Source: Streptococcus tangpeifui (GTDB lineage: Bacteria > Bacillota > Bacilli > Lactobacillales > Streptococcaceae). Taken from it: a DNA stretch of 64,000 bases. The notes beneath the pieces were generated by a model that ran no database searches, was not told the DNA's origin, and was given only the letters and a program-made list of their open reading frames with translations. The stretch covers positions 1 through 64,000 of the forward strand of contig NZ_JAAKDU010000003.1 in the NCBI RefSeq assembly GCF_011038795.1, given 5' to 3'. This document shows positions 56,059 to 64,000 of the stretch, in pieces. The translations under genes were made by a program, and so were the position numbers. Position 1 is the first letter of the stretch; each line of letters begins with the position of its first letter.

Positions 56059-57246
56059 ATGTCAGAACGTAAACTTTTCACGTCTGAGTCAGTTTCGGAA
56101 GGGCATCCTGATAAGATTGCCGACCAAATTTCAGACGCCGTTTTAGATGCGATTTTGGAGCAGGATCCAGACGCTCATGTAGCAGCGGAAACAGCTGTTT
56201 ATACAGGTTCGGTCCATGTCTTTGGTGAAATCTCCACAACCGCCTATGTCGATATCAACCGCGTGGTACGCGATACTATTGCTGATATTGGGTACACGGA
56301 TGCTAATTACGGTTTTGCAGCCGATTCGGTGGGGGTACACCCGTCATTGATTGAGCAGTCGCCAGATATCGCCCAAGGGGTTAACAATGCCTTGGAAGCG
56401 CGTGAAGGTCACGATGATGAACTGAGTTTGATTGGAGCAGGAGACCAAGGGCTGATGTTTGGCTTTGCTGTCAATGAAACGCCCGAACTGATGCCGCTGC
56501 CTATCTCCTTATCCCACAAGTTAGTCAAGAAATTGGCTGATTTGCGAAAGTCAGGGGCTATCAGCTACCTGCGACCTGATGCCAAGTCTCAGGTAACGGT
56601 TGAGTACGATGAGAATGACAAACCTGTCCGTGTGGATACGGTAGTCATCTCTACGCAACATGACCCTGATGTCACTCAAGAACAAATTCATGCGGATGTT
56701 ATTGAGCAGGTTATCAAGGCTGTTATTCCGGCTCAGTATTTGGATGATAAGACCAAGTTTTATATCAATCCAACTGGCCGCTTTGTTATCGGCGGCCCTC
56801 AAGGGGACTCTGGTTTGACCGGCCGTAAGATTATTGTGGATACTTACGGTGGATACGCCCGCCACGGCGGCGGTGCCTTCTCAGGTAAGGATGCCACTAA
56901 AGTTGACCGGTCGGCCTCTTATGCCGCTCGTTATATCGCCAAAAATATTGTCGCTGCCGGTTTGGCTGACAAGGCTGAGGTTCAGTTGGCCTATGCCATC
57001 GGTGTGGCCCATCCGGTTTCTGTTCGGGTGGATACCTTTGGAACTGGTCAAGTTTCTGAAAGCAAGCTAGAAGCAGCAGTAAGAGAAAACTTCGATTTGC
57101 GACCAGCTGGTATTATCAAAATGCTGGATCTCAAACGGCCCATCTATCGCCAAACGGCAGCTTACGGCCACATGGGCCGAACCGATATCGACCTGCCATG
57201 GGAAAAATTGGACAAGGTGGATGCCCTCAAAGCAGCTGTCAACTAA
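56059..57246 (+). CDS. metK: S-adenosylmethionine synthetase
   Basis: 395-residue enzyme making SAM from methionine and ATP. Signatures are [32 protein letters not shown], the P-loop-like [20 protein letters not shown], and [21 protein letters not shown] 56059 follows a GGGGGGA site. The frame stays open another 34 codons upstream through the structured leader, but those residues are not part of the family. The long leader suggests RNA-level control. Confidence 0.96.
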   Translation: MSERKLFTSESVSEGHPDKIADQISDAVLDAILEQDPDAHVAAETAVYTGSVHVFGEISTTAYVDINRVVRDTIADIGYTDANYGFAADSVGVHPSLIEQSPDIAQGVNNALEAREGHDDELSLIGAGDQGLMFGFAVNETPELMPLPISLSHKLVKKLADLRKSGAISYLRPDAKSQVTVEYDENDKPVRVDTVVISTQHDPDVTQEQIHADVIEQVIKAVIPAQYLDDKTKFYINPTGRFVIGGPQGDSGLTGRKIIVDTYGGYARHGGGAFSGKDATKVDRSASYAARYIAKNIVAAGLADKAEVQLAYAIGVAHPVSVRVDTFGTGQVSESKLEAAVRENFDLRPAGIIKMLDLKRPIYRQTAAYGHMGRTDIDLPWEKLDKVDALKAAVN

Positions 57247-57254
57247 GCAAACGA

Positions 57255-57284
57255 ACTACACTCCTGAGCGGGTGTAGTTTTTTT
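57255..57284 (+). terminator. Terminator after metK
   Basis: ACTACAC / GTGTAGT stem with T7. Confidence 0.85.
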
Positions 57285-57546
57285 GTGTCAAGAAATAGTC
57301 CCACTCAGATTCCCAAAAAGCAGTACGATCCTGCCACTCCACCGTTAAGATTGGGCAACCATTAATTTGAGTAAAGCTAGATTCCCAGATTAGGTTCCAG
57401 ACATTTTAGAACAGAAAATTTGGGTTGAGAAAGGCAGATAAACTCAGACAGCATTAAGTCTCAGCCTAATGTAATCTTCGGTCTCTCTCTGAGGATTGGA
57501 ACTTATGCTGGGAACTATCCTATTTTTATGAGATATTTGCCACTCG
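57285..57546 (-). other. Gene-free stretch with a possible minus-strand remnant
   Basis: On the minus strand (57405 downward) an open frame without a start reads NVWNLIWESSFTQINGCPIL and continues with EWQDRTAFWESEWDYFL. The aromatic-rich text looks protein-like, so it may be a decayed gene. No intact gene is present. Confidence 0.35.
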
Positions 57547-57575
57547 TTGTCAAATTCCTTAATCTCTGCTATAAT
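57547..57575 (+). promoter_or_regulatory. murA promoter
   Basis: TTGTCA (57547-57552), 17-nt spacer, extended -10 TGC-TATAAT (57570-57575). Confidence 0.8.
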
Positions 57576-57613
57576 GAAAAGGTTGAATTCAAGTGATAGA
57601 AAGAAAATAAGGT

Positions 57614-58873
57614 ATGCGAAAAATTATTATCAATGGAGGTAGGCCGCTTTCAGGTGAAGTGGCTGTATCAGGTGCGAAAAATTCTGTTGTTGCTCTGATT
57701 CCCGCCATTATTCTAGCAGATGATCCCGTGACTCTGGATGGAGTGCCTGCCATCAGTGATGTAGACAGTCTGGTAGAAATCATGGAGATCATGGGAGCTA
57801 AGGTCAAGCGTGATGGTGAAACGCTTGAAATTGACCCGCGCGGTGTCAAAGATATGCCCATGCCATTCGGTAAAATCAACAGTCTGCGAGCTTCTTATTA
57901 CTTTTATGGAAGTCTCCTAGGTCGCTTTGGTCAGGCTGTCGTCGGTCTGCCTGGTGGTTGTGATTTGGGCCCACGTCCGATTGACCTACACCTTAAGGCT
58001 TTTGAAGCCATGGGAGCCAGTATTTCCTATGAAGCAGAAGCTATGCGTTTGGCGACCGGTGGTAAGCCCATGCAAGGGGCTCATATCTATATGGATACGG
58101 TCAGCGTTGGTGCGACGATCAATACTATGCTGGCAGCGGTCAAGGCCCAAGGCCGAACCGTGATTGAAAATGCTGCCAGAGAGCCTGAAATCATTGATGT
58201 AGCGACCTTACTTAATAATATGGGAGCGCATGTTCGTGGAGCTGGAACCAATATCATTACCATTGATGGCGTTGAACGTCTAGGCGGGACCCGTCACCAA
58301 GTCATTCCAGACCGAATTGAGGCTGGTACCTATATCGCCATGGCGGCAGCTATTGGTGAGGGTGTCCGTATTACCAATGTCCTCTACGAACACTTGGATA
58401 GCTTTATTTCCAAACTGGAGGAAATGGGCGTTCGGATGACCGTTGACGAAGATGCAATCTATGTTGAAAAGCAGGAAAACCTCAAGGCCATTTCTGTTCG
58501 GACCTCACCTTATCCGGGCTTTGCGACTGATTTGCAACAACCGATTACTCCGCTCTTATTGACAGCCCACGGTCGAGGAACTATCCTTGATACTATCTAT
58601 GAAAAACGTATTAATCATGTGCCAGAACTAGCTCGCATGGGGGCTGATATCACAGTTCTAGGAGGTAAAATCGTCTACAATGGCCCAAGTCAATTGACTG
58701 GAGCAGCAGTTAAGGCAACCGACCTGCGGGCTGGTGCTGCCTTGGTAACGGCTGGATTAATGGCTAAGGGACAGACTGAAATCACCAATATTGAATTTAT
58801 CCTGCGGGGCTATGCCAATATTATTGAAAAATTGACAGCTTTGGGAGCAGATATTAAATTGGTGGAGGAATAA
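57614..58873 (+). CDS. murA: UDP-N-acetylglucosamine 1-carboxyvinyltransferase
   Basis: 419-residue enzyme transferring enolpyruvate from PEP to UDP-GlcNAc, first committed step of peptidoglycan synthesis and the fosfomycin target. Lys22-Asn23 (SGAKNS) bind substrate. The catalytic, fosfomycin-reactive Cys116 is in [23 protein letters not shown] and [11 protein letters not shown] follow. Streptococci carry two copies (MurA and MurZ); the sequence does not let me say which this is. The start follows an AAGG. Confidence 0.93.
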   Translation: MRKIIINGGRPLSGEVAVSGAKNSVVALIPAIILADDPVTLDGVPAISDVDSLVEIMEIMGAKVKRDGETLEIDPRGVKDMPMPFGKINSLRASYYFYGSLLGRFGQAVVGLPGGCDLGPRPIDLHLKAFEAMGASISYEAEAMRLATGGKPMQGAHIYMDTVSVGATINTMLAAVKAQGRTVIENAAREPEIIDVATLLNNMGAHVRGAGTNIITIDGVERLGGTRHQVIPDRIEAGTYIAMAAAIGEGVRITNVLYEHLDSFISKLEEMGVRMTVDEDAIYVEKQENLKAISVRTSPYPGFATDLQQPITPLLLTAHGRGTILDTIYEKRINHVPELARMGADITVLGGKIVYNGPSQLTGAAVKATDLRAGAALVTAGLMAKGQTEITNIEFILRGYANIIEKLTALGADIKLVEE

Positions 58874-58879
58874 GCAAAG

Positions 58880-59095
58880 ATGAGGCTGGGCAAAAAATCG
58901 TCCAGTCTTCTTGTTTTGGAATAAACTTTTGGCGCAGTGGTTGGCAGTGAGACTAGCTCTGCTAGCCTTATCTACAATCTTCAACTTGTCTCCCAGACAG
59001 TTGACCTCCATTTTTCCACAAGGCCAAAGCGGAAAACCTAGTCAACTGTGCAGGGGTGGAATAAAACTTGCAAAGCAAGTGTCAAAACGGTCTGG
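58880..59095 (+). repeat. Interspersed repeat, family B (copy 2)
   Basis: Partner of 23791-24056. Its left end, GAGGCTGG / CCAGTCTTC (58883-58910), doubles as a terminator for murA. The right end carries CAACTGTGCAGGGGTGG and CTTGCAAAGCAAG with GTGTCAAAAC. No gene lies in 58874-59295. Confidence 0.6.
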
Positions 59096-59295
59096 AAAGA
59101 GACCGTTTCAGGTCATCACCTTAAAATCATGGAGTGGAGAGAACCAAAATTTTCAATTTTTGGGTTGATCCTACTCCCGTTTTTTTGTTTACCTCCTTCC
59201 GGTAGCAATTTTTGGACAGAACTTTAATAAAGCGATAGAATAAATCCATCTAGCCTTTGGTGATTACTAAAGCAAATATTCTAAGGAGAATTACA

Positions 59296-59931
59296 ATGAA
59301 AATTTTTATTATTGGAGCCAACGGCCGAGTCGCAAGTGAACTGTCTGAACGTCTGGTCTCGGCTGGTCATACGGTTTACGCGGGCGTTAGAGATTTATCC
59401 AAGGTCGAGGAAACTGAAAAGGTCAAGCCTATCTCCTTCAATCTCCATGATTCTGTAGCGGATTTGGCTAAGAGCCTGCGCGGTATGGATGTCATTTATT
59501 TCTTAGCGGGTTCACGAGGTAAGGATCTCTTGCAAACTGATGCTTTCGGCGCTGTCAAATCAATGCAAGCAGCTCAATTAGCCGGCATCAAACGCTATAT
59601 CATGCTCAGTTCTCTCTTTGCGACAGAGCCAGAAAAGTGGAACCAAGCGGGCTTAGACCAATTGACGGACTATAATATTGCTAAGTTTTTTGCCGATAAT
59701 TACCTGGTGCATCAGACAGACCTAGACTATACAATCCTGCAGCCAGGCGGTTTAGCGGAAGAAGCAGGAACTGGGTTGGTAACCTTTGCTCCTGAAAAGG
59801 TTGGCCGCAATCCTATTCCTGATGTGGCAGAAGTGCTGGCCAAAATCATCCAGTATCCAAATACTAAAGGAAAGATCATTCAAATGCTGTCAGGTACTGA
59901 AAGTATTGATGCTAGTATGACAAAACTATAG
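59296..59931 (+). CDS. NAD(P)-binding Rossmann-fold protein
   Basis: 211-residue atypical short-chain dehydrogenase (NAD(P)H-binding domain family). The N-terminal GANGRVASELSERL is a GxxGxxG-type cofactor loop. VIYFLAGSRGKDLLQTD and YIMLSSLFATEPEKW follow, then LDYTILQPGGLAEE. No standard YxxxK catalytic pair is obvious, so it may be a reductase-like or regulatory protein. ATG 59296 with AAGGAG fits; the longer frame upstream is rejected. Confidence 0.82.
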   Translation: MKIFIIGANGRVASELSERLVSAGHTVYAGVRDLSKVEETEKVKPISFNLHDSVADLAKSLRGMDVIYFLAGSRGKDLLQTDAFGAVKSMQAAQLAGIKRYIMLSSLFATEPEKWNQAGLDQLTDYNIAKFFADNYLVHQTDLDYTILQPGGLAEEAGTGLVTFAPEKVGRNPIPDVAEVLAKIIQYPNTKGKIIQMLSGTESIDASMTKL

Positions 59932-60358
59932 GAAGCTCTTGCGGCAGAAGAAAATCTGCGCGATGCACTATGCGCTGGAAAGCCAGGTTGCGAAGTCATG
60001 TAATATGCCGCGTTAGGATGCTTCTTAAACAGCCTATGATAATTTGTTTGAAAAGAGAATCTCTATTATGAGTGGAGAGCCTCTTTTTTCATCGCTGATA
60101 AATATTAGTCTAGCTGCCGATGGCTAGTTTTCACCGAACAGATTGAATGCCGCATAGTTTCAATCATGCGGATACCTCTTATGGCATGAAACGGGTCGAA
60201 GTTCGGAGTCGACAGGCCAATCCCATTTGGAACACATTTTTTATGATAGCTCGCTCGATAAAAGCACTTAGCTGCTGCATCAATGTGGTGGGGGCATGCT
60301 GTGATCTTATGTGAGAATGGCGGCGACTGGATGAAGATTTTTAAGAAAGAATAAAAAA
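59932..60358. other. Gene-free stretch
   Basis: No supported gene. A terminator-like imperfect hairpin with T6 lies near 60055-60090 (GAATCTCT ... GGAGAGCC). Confidence 0.45.
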
Positions 60359-60985
60359 ATGAAAACCAATAATTTTGATGCTATTATTTTTGGCCGTCGC
60401 TCAATTCGTCTCTATGATGACACGGTTAAGATTCCCCGCGAAGAAATGCTGGCGATGATTGATGAGGCGGTGACCGCTCCGTCTTCTGTCAATATGCAGC
60501 CTTGGCGTTTCGTTGTAGTGGATAGTCCGGAAGGAAAGGAAAAATTGGCTCCTCTTGTCGGCAGCAACCAGACTCAAAATGACACATCTTCAGCTATGAT
60601 ACTGATTTTTGGAGATTTGCAATGCTATGAATACGGTCAGACTATCTATGATACAGCTGTTGATCAAGGAAAGATGTCAGCCGATGTGCGGGAGCGGCAG
60701 CTGTCAGTTATTATCCCTATGTATCAGTCTTTGACTAAGGAAGCCATGACCAGTATCGTTAAGGTTGATGCCAGCCTAGCTGCGATGCAGCTGATGCTGA
60801 TTGCTCGTGCTCATGGTTATGACACCAATCCAATTGGTGGCTTTGACGCTGAACATCTGGCGGAGACCTTTGGTTTGGACAAGGAGCGCTATGTGCCGGT
60901 TATGATTCTTTCCATTGGTCAGGCTAAAGAGACCGGTCATGACTCTGTTCGACTTAGAGCTGAAACGATTACCAGTTTTATGTAA
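60359..60985 (+). CDS. Nitroreductase-family protein
   Basis: 208-residue FMN-dependent oxidoreductase. The FMN-binding RRSIRLYDD near the N-terminus, the TAPSSVNMQPWRFVVV block and the C-terminal GYDTNPIGGFD region are typical. Natural substrates are unknown; relatives reduce quinones, flavins or nitroaromatics with NAD(P)H. The ribosome-binding site is weak (AAGAAAG). Monocistronic. Confidence 0.87.
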   Translation: MKTNNFDAIIFGRRSIRLYDDTVKIPREEMLAMIDEAVTAPSSVNMQPWRFVVVDSPEGKEKLAPLVGSNQTQNDTSSAMILIFGDLQCYEYGQTIYDTAVDQGKMSADVRERQLSVIIPMYQSLTKEAMTSIVKVDASLAAMQLMLIARAHGYDTNPIGGFDAEHLAETFGLDKERYVPVMILSIGQAKETGHDSVRLRAETITSFM

Positions 60986-61174
60986 GATAGATTAGATTTG
61001 TTCGATAACCAAAGTGAGTACGGCCAAACTCATGACAACTGCATGCGAAAAGCCCTAAAACTTTAATCAGAATATTTAAAATGGTTAAGCTGAGTGGGTT
61101 TGTAGTATTAGCAATTCTGAAATGCTTTAGTTTTCGAACAAGTCTATTATTCTAAAATTTAGAAAGTAGTAATA

Positions 61175-62215
61175 ATGAAAGTTTCCGTTTTAAATCTCCT
61201 GCCGCTGCGGCAAGGACAAGACTACCAAGCAGCTATGACAGATATGGTGACTCTGGCGCAAAAACTTGAGGAGCTGAACTATCATCGTCTGTGGATTGCT
61301 GAGCATCACAATATGAAAAGTGTGGCTTCTAGTGCTACAGTCCTTCTCATGCAGCACGCCCTAGCTAATACAAATCATATACGTATCGGCTCTGGTGGTA
61401 TTATGCTTCCCAACCACAGTCCTTATATAGTAGCTGAGCAGTTTGGGACCTTGGAGACCTTGTATCCTAATCGCGTTGATCTAGGTCTGGGCAGAGCACC
61501 AGGAACAGATATGGTGACCGCTCGAGCTCTTCGCCGGACAGATGATCTCAATCCCCATTTTGCGGAAGATCTAGCTGAACTAGCTGGTTACTTTAATGAC
61601 AGCAATCCTGTTCACGCCTACCCGGCAGCAGGACTCGCACTGCCATTTTATATCTTGGGTTCTAGCACGGACAGTGCTTATCTGGCAGCCAAGTTAGGTC
61701 TTCCCTATGCCTTCGCCTCCCATTTTGCACCAGCTATGATGGAAGAAGCGATAGCTATTTATCGGAGAAATTTCCAAGCATCTGACTCTTTGGATCAGCC
61801 TTACGTTATCTTGGGAGCCAATGCCATTCTTGCTGATAGCAATCAAGAAGCGCAGCGTTTGGCAACGACTCAACTGCAGTCTTTTCTAGGAATAGTGACA
61901 GGTCAGCCAAATGGTTTACAGCCGCCACTGGATAGTGAAGAGCAGGTTTGGCAATCTTATGTGGAAGCGACTAAGGTTCCGCATTTTGGCCCGATTGCCT
62001 TTCAGCGCGAAGATATTATCCATCGGGAAAAAATGATTGTCAAGCAGATGTCGCAGGTTTCCTTGATAGGTGATTCAACGACAGTGAGCCAGCAAATTCA
62101 GGAATTAAAAGACAGGGTTGAATTTGATGAACTCATTGTTAACAGTTATATCTATGACCAAGCTGCACAGATACATTCCTTTGCCTTGCTTAAAGCAGCA
62201 GTAGATCGATTTTAA
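61175..62215 (+). CDS. Luciferase-like flavin-dependent oxidoreductase
   Basis: 346-residue protein of the bacterial luciferase-like (LLM class, MsnO8/YhbW-like) group. It has YHRLWIAEHHNM, IRIGSGGIMLPNHSPYIVAEQFGTL and VDLGLGRAPGTD, the usual (beta-alpha)8 flavin-binding signature. It is probably a monooxygenase using reduced flavin; its substrate is unknown. The nitroreductase gene upstream could supply reduced flavin, which is only an inference from order. It ends at a strong terminator. Confidence 0.87.
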   Translation: MKVSVLNLLPLRQGQDYQAAMTDMVTLAQKLEELNYHRLWIAEHHNMKSVASSATVLLMQHALANTNHIRIGSGGIMLPNHSPYIVAEQFGTLETLYPNRVDLGLGRAPGTDMVTARALRRTDDLNPHFAEDLAELAGYFNDSNPVHAYPAAGLALPFYILGSSTDSAYLAAKLGLPYAFASHFAPAMMEEAIAIYRRNFQASDSLDQPYVILGANAILADSNQEAQRLATTQLQSFLGIVTGQPNGLQPPLDSEEQVWQSYVEATKVPHFGPIAFQREDIIHREKMIVKQMSQVSLIGDSTTVSQQIQELKDRVEFDELIVNSYIYDQAAQIHSFALLKAAVDRF

Positions 62216-62225
62216 GAATAAAAGA

Positions 62226-62256
62226 GACCGCTCAGAATAATCTGGGCGGTCTTTTA
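62226..62256 (+). terminator. Terminator
   Basis: GACCGCTCAGA / TCTGGGCGGTC stem with T4. Confidence 0.8.
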
Positions 62257-62280
62257 GCGCTCAAAGGCATTGCAGTTGGT

Positions 62281-64000
62281 TTATTCAGTGTTAAAAATTT
62301 TATCGAGTGTTTTCATATCCTTATTCCTTAATAGGTCTTCTTGCAGAGCTTTTGATGTTGTAAAGTCTAAAAGTTTTTCATAAATATACTCTAGGGATTT
62401 GATATCCTCTGGTCTGATAGCCAGTAAAAAGACGAATTTAATATGACTCTGGTTCCAGTAAATACCTTTGGGAATAATGGCCACTGAGATAACACTTTTC
62501 TTGACACTATGGTTAATAGGATGAGGAATGGCTACGATATTGTCTAAGACAGTGTTCGAAATCTCCTCCCTTTTAAACACATCTTGCGCAAAAGACTCGG
62601 TAACATAGCCTTTTTGAAGCAATTCATTGGCTAGAGTTTTTATAAGGTCTGTCTTTGTAATTTTATCAGGAAAAGTTTTTATAAATAAAGGATTAAAAAG
62701 TTGCAAAGTTGTTCGCTTGGAACGGATAATTTTTTCCAAATCCTTAAAGTTTTGTTCAAAATTACTAATATCGAAATAATAAATCTTATCACTTACCTTA
62801 ATTGGAATAGTCGTTACAAAGAGATCGTAAGCACTTTTGTCAGTGCTGTCAAATTCCTTCAGTGACAAGTGATCAATACTGTCAATTAAATTGGGGAAAT
62901 AACGTTCCAGCCTTGTTTGAATAATGGAACTCAAAATTTTTCCGGTACCGCAGATGATGGCTATTTTGATTTTATCGCGGGATGAATTTTTGTATTTTTC
63001 AATAGCATTAGCAAAATATAAGGCGATGTAAGCTATTTCATCTTCGGAGAAAGTTAACTGAAAAATATTTTCTATCCTAGACATTTCGCTAGCGGCCAAA
63101 TCAAAAGCGTAAGGAAAATTATTTTTGATATGCTGGCTAATCGGATTGGTTCGGTTACCTTTGATCACAAGGACATTTAAAGCACGGATAATATGGTTAG
63201 TGAGATTGCTTTTGAGATTATTATCATAAATCCAAGCATCTGAAATTTTTTGGTCAAGGTGGTTGAGTAGTGATTGGACAATATCGTGTGCTAATTGAAT
63301 ATTATCTTCGCTAAGGTTGAGTCGTTCAATGATATTTGGATAGTTCTCGGAAAGAATGAAAAGGATGTAAGACTGTTCATAAGCTGATAGCTTAATCTGA
63401 AAAGTCTCATTTAACGCCGAGATAAACTCATTAAATTCACTCTGATACGGAGGAGATAATTTGAGCTCTGGCTTAAATGCTGTATGTAACTGATGTCCAT
63501 ATTTAATACGGCTGAGGGTTAAAAGAATCGCAGAAAAACTATTTCTTTCAAAAAAATCGGTACTATTTAATTTAATGCCATCTATGAAATTATAGAAGAT
63601 TGTCGAAAAGATCTTATAGTCAATATTATTACAGATATCCCTGACTGACTTATTTTTCCCAGAGATGAAGTCATAGAGATTATCTCGAAAAATTAAATTT
63701 AGAATGGCGGAACGAATATCGCTCTCCTCAGCTGAAATGTAGTAACCGACATTGCTCTTATTAATAATCTGAATGTGGTAGGGGGCTAGGAGCTGCTTCA
63801 GGTTTCTAAAATCATTATAGAGAGTGTTTTGGCTGATATAGAAGGTATTTAAAAGATAGTCTTGACGAACATAATTATCGGTAGTCAGAAAAACTCTCAA
63901 TAAGAAATCAATTCTATTTTTAGCTGATGTAAATAAGAACGTCCCTTGGTCATCATGATGCCAAAAGTATTCAAATTTCTCCTTATCGGTATAGTTAAGC
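62281..64000 (-). CDS. PRD-domain transcriptional regulator (BglG/MtlR type), partial
   Basis: The frame is open to the right edge, so the true start lies beyond the window; at least 573 residues are visible. From the N-terminal side: helix-turn-helix text (RQDYLLNTFYISQNTLYNDF), two PRD regions, an EIIB-like domain with a phosphorylatable Cys in IICGTGKIL, and a C-terminal EIIA-fructose/mannitol-like domain with KREEISNTVLDNIVAIPHP (phospho-His). This is the build of MtlR/LicR-type activators, controlled by PTS phosphorylation. The regulated sugar operon is presumably to the right. Confidence 0.88.
   Translation of the reverse strand, partial: LNYTDKEKFEYFWHHDDQGTFLFTSAKNRIDFLLRVFLTTDNYVRQDYLLNTFYISQNTLYNDFRNLKQLLAPYHIQIINKSNVGYYISAEESDIRSAILNLIFRDNLYDFISGKNKSVRDICNNIDYKIFSTIFYNFIDGIKLNSTDFFERNSFSAILLTLSRIKYGHQLHTAFKPELKLSPPYQSEFNEFISALNETFQIKLSAYEQSYILFILSENYPNIIERLNLSEDNIQLAHDIVQSLLNHLDQKISDAWIYDNNLKSNLTNHIIRALNVLVIKGNRTNPISQHIKNNFPYAFDLAASEMSRIENIFQLTFSEDEIAYIALYFANAIEKYKNSSRDKIKIAIICGTGKILSSIIQTRLERYFPNLIDSIDHLSLKEFDSTDKSAYDLFVTTIPIKVSDKIYYFDISNFEQNFKDLEKIIRSKRTTLQLFNPLFIKTFPDKITKTDLIKTLANELLQKGYVTESFAQDVFKREEISNTVLDNIVAIPHPINHSVKKSVISVAIIPKGIYWNQSHIKFVFLLAIRPEDIKSLEYIYEKLLDFTTSKALQEDLLRNKDMKTLDKIFNTE

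Noticed and set aside
59929-60000. Readthrough extension of the NAD(P)-binding protein after TAG
   Set aside because: The following codons (EALAAEENLRDALCAG) stay open for only about 23 codons and no lesion relative to the family could be shown.

Overview
The window looks like the chromosome of a Streptococcus, most probably a mutans-group oral species. The evidence is the start of a secreted glucan-binding or glucosyltransferase-type protein, the streptococcal aro cluster, Pez-type and RelBE toxin-antitoxin modules, a LeuABCD pathway, LtaS, the H2O-forming NADH oxidase and streptococcal small-protein families (YlbF, DUF3272). Core genes have moderate GC, so a higher-GC relative of S. mutans (S. 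sobrinus, S. downei or S. criceti type) is my guess from gene content. No rRNA, tRNA, CRISPR array or prophage was recognised.

Layout. 1-1135 (minus): 5' part of the glucan-binding/GTF-type gene, with a cre site inside its promoter. 1426-1765: small decayed IS982-family element with intact ends. 1942-12040: histidine operon (promoter with CodY-like sites, T-box leader, hisC-hisZ-hisG-hisD-serB-like-[ATPase]-hisB-hisH-[repeat]-hisA-hisF-hisI-hisE). An AT-rich AAA/OLD-like ATPase gene sits inside this operon. The SerB-like phosphatase is a good candidate for the otherwise missing histidinol-phosphatase step. 12241-14403 (minus): ltaS. 14521-21081: rRNA methyltransferase, aroD, aroE, aroB, aroC, tyrA and a YlbF-family gene. 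21151-23785: RNA helicase (minus), uridine kinase, lipoprotein. 24317-29648: leucine operon with a CodY box, a leader peptide carrying three Leu codons, a terminator/antiterminator pair, then leuA-leuB-DUF1294-leuC-leuD. 29748-36266: Sua5/YrdC-like protein, hydrolase, methyltransferase pseudogene, aquaporin, free-Met-sulfoxide reductase, dnaX, DUF3272, birA.

36403-53726 is a defence and addiction island built on a type I restriction-modification locus. GC-richer hsdR and hsdM lie at the two ends. Between them are pezAT, a RelA/SpoT-domain toxin with a Panacea-domain antitoxin, several AT-rich orphan genes, hsdS and a KAP-type membrane NTPase. hsdM is cut by one in-frame amber codon. A RelBE pair closes the island. 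The promoter of the RelA/SpoT-Panacea pair carries a degenerate copy of the pezAT operator at the same distance from the -10, which suggests cross-regulation.

53987-64000: NADH oxidase, a long and highly structured leader before metK, murA, an NAD(P)-binding protein, nitroreductase, a luciferase-like oxidoreductase, and a PRD/PTS-domain regulator (minus, running off the end). Two interspersed repeat families occur between genes. Several genes (14521, 32806, 35129, 47312) appear to be transcribed as leaderless mRNAs.
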